Both the position numbers and the translations under genes were made by a program. Shown piece by piece: positions 9,549 through 14,879 of a DNA stretch of 14,879 nucleotides (positions are counted from its first letter, which is position 1; every line of letters starts with the position of its first letter). Below the pieces are notes generated by a model that saw only the letters and a list, made by a program, of their open reading frames with translations, was not told where the DNA came from and did no database searches. The DNA comes from Larix sibirica (Eukaryota; Streptophyta; Pinopsida; Pinales; Pinaceae), in assembly GCA_004151065.3 (NCBI GenBank), contig NWUY0300014571.1:31913-46791 (forward strand), written 5' to 3'.

Positions 9549-10306
9549 ACCTCTTTCAATATCTGGAGAGTGGGGGCCTCGACAACATCATGCCCTCAAG
9601 AGACTATTTGAACAAGATAAACCTGATGTAGTAATGATATAGGAGACTATGGTAGTTGGTAGTAAAGCTTGTGAGTATTTTTTAAAAATCTTTCCTTGTT
9701 GGGAGGTATGTGCACTTGATGCCTTGGGTTATCTAGGGGGCTTCTTACTATCTGGAACCAAAAGTGGTTGATCTTAAACCTTATAAAACTTGTGCATCCA
9801 TTCTTTTGGAGGGGAGAGTTAAGAGACTATCTCATGATATTAGAATCATCAATTGTTGTGGGCCTTATAGTAAAAGACAAAATTTATGGGAGGATGTGGT
9901 TTCCACTAGTTTTATAAATGTCCCAAATCTTATCTTGGGAGGGGATTTAAATCTTACCTTATCGGCCTCTAAAGTTTGGGGATCATAGCCAAAGGTGAAT
10001 CCTTTATCTAATTACTTTCAACAAATATTCCAAAAAGCTAATCTTATTGATGTGAAGCCAATAAAATTATGTCCCACTTGGAAAAATGGTCGACTGGGAG
10101 ATTCTGGAATTGGAAAAAGACTTGATAGATTCTTGCTAGCAGAAAGTCTTGCAAATTATGTTGATAGGTGTCGATCTTGGACTATAGCCTCGTGCATATT
10201 AGATCATTCTCCAATTTGCTTACAGATTGAAGGGTCTCAGGAGAAACGTAATTATCCTTATAAGTTTAACCACTCTTGGCTTGATGATGTGGAATCAAAA
10301 TTTTGA
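9549..10306 (+). pseudogene. ORF2 endonuclease (EEP/APE-like) domain, copy B
   Basis: The same domain as in copy A. Catalytic signatures still readable are Glu-Thr after TAG 9640-9642, Gly-Asp-Leu-Asn (Asp codon 9944) and Asp-His (10202-10207). Differences from copy A are Arg to Lys at 9873, Gly to Ser at 9908 and Leu to Ser at 10191, plus one synonymous change at 9829. From about 9764 to 10306 only one stop (9986-9988) interrupts the frame. Confidence 0.88.
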
Positions 10307-10870
10307 CCAGGAATCAGTGGGTTGGACATAAGGATTCTAGGACTGATATGGTTATGAAAACTGGTAGATAAACTCAAAAGATTGAAAAAAGTGGTCATTC
10401 TTTGGGAAAAAGATAAAAAACTTCAGCTCAGACAGGAATTGATGGAAGTGGAAATGAAATTAGAGGAACTGTATGTAGAAAATTGTTTGACTTCCATAAT
10501 TCTGAGGTTACAAAACAAATTGCGAGCATGGAAGCTAGGAAAGCCGATTTTTGAAGAATAGAGGAGGAAACACAGTGCTTGAAGAGAAGAGCAGTCTGGA
10601 TATCACAGGGGGTGAAAACACTAAGTTTTTTATCAATATGCAAATTTCAGAAGAAATTATAATTATATATGGGATGTCAAAGATAGTCAAGGTCAAATAT
10701 AGAATTCACAAAAGGACCTGGAATGTACTGCAGTTGATCATTTTTCTAAGCTTTTTAAAGATCCAAGTACCTCCACCATTGATTCTCAATTGCAAGTGAT
10801 ACACCTTTATCCTAGATTCTTCTCCCGTGAGGAGGGGCTAGAGGTTGGCAAACCTATTACTATCAAAGAA

Positions 10871-11720
10871 GTGGAAGAGACCCTTAAATTTTTTGCAAAA
10901 TAAAAAATCCCATGACCTAATGGATGGTAAATGGAATTCTTCCTGGCCTTTTTTGATATGGTGGGTCAAGATCTAGTGGATATGGTTGAAGAGTCTAGAA
11001 CTAAAGGACTAGTCTATGGGGCTTTAAATTCTACCTTCCTTGCATTAATTCCCAAATGTTAAAAACTAAAATCCTACAATGTCTTCATACCTATTACACT
11101 ATGTAATTTGATTACAATCTTATCACAAAAATCATGTCCAATAGAATTAAACCAAAGCTTGCTTAGGTCATTTCTAAAGAACAATTTGGGTTCTTAGCCA
11201 ACAGGCAGATACTTTATGCCATAGGAATCGCACAGGTATGCCTTCACTCAAAACAAATGAGAAAACTTGATGCCCTTATATTAAATATGGACTTACTAAA
11301 GGCTATTGATAGAGCAGACTAGACATTTTTTAGACTAGTTCTCCTATATATAGGCCTGCCTCTTGAAGTTACTGGCCAGATTATGGCTTGTGTTACCTCT
11401 GCCCGCTTTGTTGTATTGGTTAATGGAGCCTCCACTGAATTTTTCAAGGGATCCAAGGGACTCAAACAAGGTTGTCCATTATCTTCTCTTCTCTTCCTAC
11501 TTGTGATTAAGGGTTAAGCAGACTCGTTGGAAAAGCCAGGAATGAGGGATGCCTCAAAGGGGTGAAGCTTTATAATTCTCTTTTAATCACCCACCTTTTT
11601 ATTCGTAGATGATGTACTTATGTTTGGAAATGGTACTATACAGGATTGGAAATCTTTCTTAGATATCATTGTACTTTTCAGGAAAGCAACTAGTATGGAG
11701 GTTAGCATTAACAAGTATGT
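10871..11720 (+). pseudogene. ORF2 reverse transcriptase core, broken
   Basis: Readable RT motifs in order are: KxPxPNGW with a TGA at 10913 for the usual Gly/Asp-containing motif, FFLAFFDMVG, FLALIPK, PITLCNLI, IMSNRIKPKL, KEQFGFLANRQIL, NMDLLKAIDR (first catalytic Asp codon 11290), GLKQGCPLS (11458-11484) and FVDD (11602-11613; the YxDD/FADD box with both Asp codons intact). There is one frameshift between about 11105 and 11130, and stops at 11320 and in the segment after GCPLS. These motifs establish a LINE-type (non-LTR) RT. Confidence 0.92.
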
Positions 11721-11759
11721 TTTATAAGGAATAGTATCGATGATAATATCTTTGCTCAG

Positions 11760-12700
11760 ATCTCCTCTTGGTTCCCATCAAGGTGAAACCCTTAGATCAT
11801 GGTTTTAAATATTTGGGATATCATTTGAAGCTCAATAAATATTTAAAGGTAGATTGGATGTGGGTGGTCAGGAAAGTTGAGAACATAATTGGTAACTGGT
11901 GCTACAGGTAGCTTTCTATGGGCGGTAGACTGACTCTTGTAAAATTTGTTTTAATTGGTATCCTTGTTTACTGGTTTTCATTGGTTATGTTTCCAGTTTC
12001 CATCCTTCATATGATTAGGAATATAATTTGTAACTTTTTATGGTCTGGAGCAGCTAATGGAAATAAAATACATCTTGTTAAATGGGAAATGCTATCACTT
12101 CCTAAGAACATGGGAGGTTGGGGCATAAAAAGCTTACACTAGTTCAATCTTGCATCATGTTTGAAACGTTGTTGGAGATGTCTATTAAGATTTGGTCTAT
12201 GGAGTGAAATACTGAAAACTAAATATCCGAGGAAAGCTACAGTGGTTGAATGGATTGGATCTTCCAACAAATTGGTGGTAAATGCTTTTATTTTTTTGGA
12301 AAGGATTTTTCAAAGCTTTTCATTAGATAAGTAGATGGTTGACATGGAAGGTTGGAAATGGGCAACAGGTGCTCATACGGGTTCATCCATACATAGGAGG
12401 AGAGAATTTCTTCACACTGTCTGTGAACTACTATCTTATTTGCATAATATGGGATACATGTATGCAGTGGATACTCGGAATATTGAAGCCCCTTACAACG
12501 GTACAGATGATTGGATGAAAGCTAAGACATTGGGCTTAATTGGTGATAAATATCTAGAATAGGACAAATACATTGACAGTAGTAAACAAGCATGTATTGG
12601 ACTTGATGAAACTATAGACAAATTGGTTTGGGCCTGGAATAAAAAGAATGGACAGGTTAATGCAAAAGATGCCTATGATGGCATTTCTTGTTCATATCGG
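11760..12700 (+). pseudogene. ORF2 RT-to-zinc-finger connection segment
   Basis: This segment follows the RT with the family's usual order: YLGYHLKLN near 11810, then SMGGRLTLVK, FLWSG, IHLVKWE and GGWGIKSL (11918-12142, an uninterrupted frame), then KTKYPRK. Further on come LLSYLHNMGY, DDWMKAKTLGL and DKLVWAWN. At least two compensating frameshifts lie around 12330-12420, where the expected text is replaced by unrelated residues. No catalytic role is assigned to this part. Confidence 0.8.
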
Positions 12701-12709
12701 GTAGATGGT

Positions 12710-12960
12710 GGTCTAAGACAATGTGGAAATGGAACATGCCTTTAAAATTTCATTGCTTTCTATGGCTTGTTTTAAATAATAAAATACTAAATTGGGACAA
12801 TTTAGTCAAGAGAGGCTGAAAGGGTCCAAATATATGTCCACTCTGTAAACTTGATGAAGAGATTGTTCAACATCTTTTTGTAAATTACACCTACCGTATG
12901 GATGTTTGGAAAATGGTTGTTGATACTTTGCAAATTTCATACCAATGGGGGAATTCTGTC
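12710..12960 (+). pseudogene. zf-RVT zinc finger of ORF2, last ligand lost
   Basis: The frame reads WKWNMPLKFHCFLW, then NICPLCKLDEEIVQHLF, matching the zf-RVT domain found between RT and RNase H in plant LINEs. The first two ligands are Cys 12835 and Cys 12844 and the third is His 12871. The expected fourth Cys after HLFxx is Tyr (TAC 12886), one G-to-A change from Cys. One in-frame TGA precedes GPNICP. Confidence 0.85.
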
Positions 12961-13193
12961 GTGGAGGAAAACCTGGAAAACTGGGTTAAAATGAATCAAA
13001 ATACATGGAACTGCCTATCTTGATCTCATGGGGCATTAGGAGCCCTATAAATTATGTGGTTTTTGAAAACAAGTTGCAAGATATCTCTATTATCTACTCT
13101 TGAATTGTGGGTCTATACAGTGATTATTTTAAAGAAGTCAAACATAATTCCAGTAGAATTGTACAAGCTCCTACCTTACAACCTGATACGATT

Positions 13194-13610
13194 GCTAGTT
13201 GTTTTGATGGTACTACCCAACTCGAAAACTATGGGGGGGGTATCCTCCTAAAACTAAATCATTCCCATTTCTTTCATATTTGCATGGGATGCGGGATTGG
13301 TACAAATACACATGCATAACTGTTGGCTTTATGGGGATTATTGAAATTTGTTGCTAATCTTGGTATTGACTCCCTCCATGTAGTTGGGGACTCCAAATTC
13401 ATCATTAAATGGGTTGGTGGTGGTACAAGTGTAAAGGTGTTATTGTCGTTGCATTGTATTTCAAGAACCATAACTCTTATTGATAATTTTTTTGCTATCT
13501 CTTTTAGACTTATATACAGAGAATGGAACTCAGTGGCAGATGTGCTCTCTAAGAAAGGCCTCAGTCTAGCTATTGGAACTCTTATTTATGAGGAGTATTG
13601 GAACAACACC
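13194..13610 (+). pseudogene. C-terminal RNase H domain of the LINE ORF2
   Basis: This is a plant-type RNase H (RVT_3-like). One frame runs from about 13107 to 13643 with a single stop. The first catalytic Asp is in CFDGT (codon 13206). TNTHA is followed by TAA (13317-13319) where the family has the catalytic Glu (AEL). The third acidic residue is in VVGDSK (Asp 13389), and the last in YREWNSVADVLSK (Asp 13539). It removes RNA from the RNA-DNA hybrid in working elements. It is the best-preserved domain, disabled by one base change at the catalytic Glu codon. Host RNase H-like genes were considered, but the continuous link to zf-RVT makes it part of the LINE. Confidence 0.9.
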
Positions 13611-13643
13611 ATAATTTCTCATGGATCAATTGCTATATTTTGA

Positions 13644-13938
13644 AGTATATGAACTACTCTAGAAGAATATGTGACTCAACTTTTTTGAGAAAATGATAAG
13701 ACTGCCATGTATTAGCTGAGATTGGCTATATCTTTTGTCAAAACAATCCAATTTGAAGGATACGTGCTATTTTGTTATGAAGTTTTGTTTCTATTATAAT
13801 TATGAACAACAAAAGTTAAACTTTTGGTGGAAGTTCCTATGTAATAGCAATAACTATCTTTGATTTGAAGAATAACAAGATGCTGTTTTTTTTTTTTGAT
13901 TTGAAGAATAACAAGATGCTGTTTTTTTTTTGTGTGTG
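13644..13938 (+). other. LINE 3' untranslated region
   Basis: AT-rich non-coding sequence between the ORF2 stop and the A-rich tail. It ends with a 36-bp tandem duplication rich in T runs. No other signal is recognised. Confidence 0.7.
13861..13932 (+). repeat. 36-bp tandem duplication ending in T runs, in the LINE 3' UTR
   Basis: TGATTTGAAGAATAACAAGA plus TGCTG and a T run occurs at 13861 and again at 13897. The two units are identical except for T-run length and the last bases. The near identity suggests recent slippage, or a variable tail-proximal repeat of this LINE family. Confidence 0.92.
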
Positions 13939-13965
13939 AAAAAAAAGAATTATGGTAAAAAAAAG
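13939..13965 (+). other. A-rich 3' tail of the LINE
   Basis: Two A8 runs (13939-13946 and 13957-13964) separated by GAATTATGGT directly precede the 3' target-site duplication. This is the expected place of a LINE poly(A) or A-rich tail, here partly eroded. Confidence 0.75.
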
Positions 13966-13992
13966 AAGAAATACAAGTAGAGATCCATCTTA
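13966..13992 (+). repeat. 3' target-site duplication of the LINE
   Basis: This segment matches 3611-3637 at 26 of 27 positions (C13986 versus T3631) and immediately follows the A-rich tail. It fixes the right end of the insertion. Confidence 0.9.
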
Positions 13993-14852
13993 CCTATATA
14001 TTTATAGAGTATCTAGAGAAGATAAAAAAAGAAAAGAATGTGGAAACTTTTAAAATGTTTTGAAGATATTGAAGTTGGGATGGATTTATATTGACCTTTT
14101 TTATTTTTATTTTATGGCAAAACCTATCATAACTTAGTTTTCAAAATTGGCAAAGAGGATAGCCACCATTGGTTGCTATCCACAAATGTGAGTTGACTCA
14201 TCACCATTATTCAATGAAAACCATGCCACTTGAAATAACTTGTTGGTGGTCCATAAGGGGGCAAACTCTCACTCCTACCAAATGCCTTTGGGTCTTGGGT
14301 CAATAACTTGTTTCCTTACATCCAAGGAAGATGAGTTCTTATCCAATCAAAAGCAATTTTAGGTCTTACTCCAAAACCAGAAAATGCAGTTTCAAGTCCC
14401 TACTATATCCCCAAGATACCCAGTATCCCGTGTTCTCCATCAATTATTTTATTATTGTTATGGTTAGCACTTTTGTTTCATTTTATATTACAAACTTCAA
14501 CTTTGATTTCATTATAGTTTATTATCATTACTGACATTGTGTTATGCATCTCATTACACTTTGCGATGGAGTGCATCTCACTTCTCTCATTGAAATTAAC
14601 AAGGCACTTAATTAAAAAAAAAATATAGGTGAGATTACTAGTATATATCAATGTTGAAATTGTAAGTTTAATTTAATTGCTTTTGTCCATTTTGAACTTT
14701 TTTTACAATGGTTTTGAAGAGGAAAATGTCAAAGCTAACTTGGAGTAAATTTCCAACCCATAGTTTTGAAAGGTTATAAAATAATATGTCTGCCATTTTT
14801 TGCCCTTTCTAAATGCATTGTGTTTTACGATTTCCCCTAATAAACATTGAAC
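13993..14852. other. Right flank, nothing recognised
   Basis: AT-rich intergenic-looking DNA. Open frames are short (the longest is 67 codons, at 14331-14534), with hydrophobic low-complexity translations and no family resemblance. Before the insertion this DNA was contiguous with 3610 and was the more distal upstream region of the LIP1-like gene. Confidence 0.6.
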
Positions 14853-14878
14853 TTTCTTTTTTTTTTCTTTTTTTTTTT
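14853..14878. repeat. T-rich tract at the right edge
   Basis: An almost pure run of T with three C interruptions occupies the last bases of the window. It could be plain low-complexity DNA, or the tail of a minus-strand retroelement lying beyond the edge. Confidence 0.7.
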
Positions 14879-14879
14879 C

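Larger units (their letters stand above)
7429..11048 (+). repeat. Internal LINE duplication, unit B
   Basis: This 3620-bp unit is the second, direct copy of 3821-7426. Unit B continues without a break into the remaining reverse transcriptase at 11049, while unit A is joined to the LINE 5' leader. The 15 bp present here and missing in unit A encode part of FFLAFFDMVG, a typical LINE RT N-terminal segment, so B has the ancestral form at that place. Confidence 0.95.
9549..13643 (+). pseudogene. LINE ORF2 (endonuclease - RT - zf-RVT - RNase H), full length but broken
   Basis: This is the full ORF2 order: endonuclease, linker, reverse transcriptase, connection segment, zinc finger and RNase H, ending at TGA 13641-13643. 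It would make the target nick, copy RNA from the 3' end and degrade template RNA. The frame changes several times: endonuclease start in frame 3n+2, its main part in 3n, the RT start in 3n+2, the RT core in 3n+1, the connection segment in 3n+2, zf-RVT in 3n+1, RNase H in 3n. Many point stops also occur, for example TAG 11320 for the Trp of DRxDW. No product is possible. The overall length of about 1365 codons is normal for plant LINE ORF2, so there is no large deletion. Confidence 0.9.
3638..13965 (+). mobile_element. Degenerate plant L1-type LINE with RNase H, carrying an internal tandem duplication
   Basis: This non-LTR retrotransposon has a 5' leader with a G run (3660-3666), ORF1 with DUF4283 and a CCHC knuckle, ORF2 with endonuclease, reverse transcriptase, zf-RVT and RNase H, an A-rich 3' end and flanking target-site duplications. 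It is about 10.3 kb as it stands. Without one copy of the 3.6-kb duplicated block it would be about 6.7 kb, normal for the group, and appears full length at both ends. Every coding region has stops or frameshifts, so it cannot move by itself. It shows no LTRs, protease or integrase, which excludes an LTR retrotransposon. Insertion is head-to-head with the LIP1-like gene. If the longer target duplication is right, the element starts at 3652. Confidence 0.95.

Noticed and set aside
3821-11048. Two independent LINE insertions side by side
   Set aside because: Only one outer pair of target-site duplications and one A tail exist. Unit A stops inside the RT without a 3' end, and unit B starts inside ORF1, so this is an internal duplication.
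3750-13643. LTR retrotransposon or integrated virus, because of the CCHC knuckle, RT and RNase H
   Set aside because: The order with an AP-like endonuclease before the RT, zf-RVT after it, no protease or integrase, no LTRs, an A-rich tail and long target duplications is that of a plant LINE.
13107-13643. Stand-alone host RNase H gene
   Set aside because: It follows zf-RVT at the normal LINE spacing, lacks its own start, and has a stop at the catalytic Glu.
567-13932. CRISPR-like or regularly spaced repeat array
   Set aside because: The repeats are two-unit tandem duplications without spacers, in a plant-type genome.
1-14879. tRNA, rRNA or other structured RNA genes
   Set aside because: I looked for tRNA-like arm signatures and conserved rRNA segments by eye and saw none. 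A covariance-model scan would be the decisive test.

Overview
The window looks like nuclear DNA of a seed plant. The evidence is an AT-rich background, a plant-type small-GTPase first exon with a GT splice donor, and a large plant L1-type LINE. The intron that leaves the left edge is over 2.5 kb and the LINE is large, which would suit a gymnosperm, but this is a guess and the species cannot be fixed. There is no bacterial operon structure, and I found no RNA gene or CRISPR array.

Layout. Positions 1-2520: intron 1 (minus strand) of a gene that continues beyond the left edge. It holds a 66-bp tandem repeat, short direct repeats and a strongly G-poor block (about 770-2110) that may be an old unrecognised insertion. 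Positions 2521-2638: first coding exon, minus strand, of a LIP1-like small GTPase (LIGHT INSENSITIVE PERIOD 1 family), with an Arg-Asp repeat made by a CTCTGT-type microsatellite. Positions 2639-3240: probable 5' leader with a candidate leader intron. Positions 3241-3610: proximal promoter with a TATA-like site. Positions 3611-13992: one LINE inserted on the plus strand, head-to-head with the GTPase gene, bracketed by a target-site duplication of at least 27 bp (26 of 27 identical). Positions 13993-14879: AT-rich flank with nothing recognisable except a terminal T-rich tract.

The LINE once encoded ORF1 (DUF4283-type RNA-binding domain plus a CCHC zinc knuckle) and ORF2 (AP-like endonuclease, reverse transcriptase, zf-RVT zinc finger, C-terminal RNase H). 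Both are full of stops and frameshifts, so the element is dead. Its most striking feature is an internal head-to-tail duplication: 3821-7426 is repeated at 7429-11048 with 19 substitutions and two indels counted by eye. The join contains the window's only ambiguous base (N at 7427). Removing one unit gives about 6.7 kb, a normal LINE length. Most disabling lesions are shared by both units, so the duplication came after the element died, or it is an assembly or haplotype artefact. The differences are very uneven along the unit: 4 in the first 0.64 kb, none in the next 1.75 kb, 15 in the last 1.17 kb.

No new multi-gene system is evident. The interesting questions are whether the duplication is real, what the unevenly diverged copies mean, and whether the LINE beside the GTPase promoter affects that gene.
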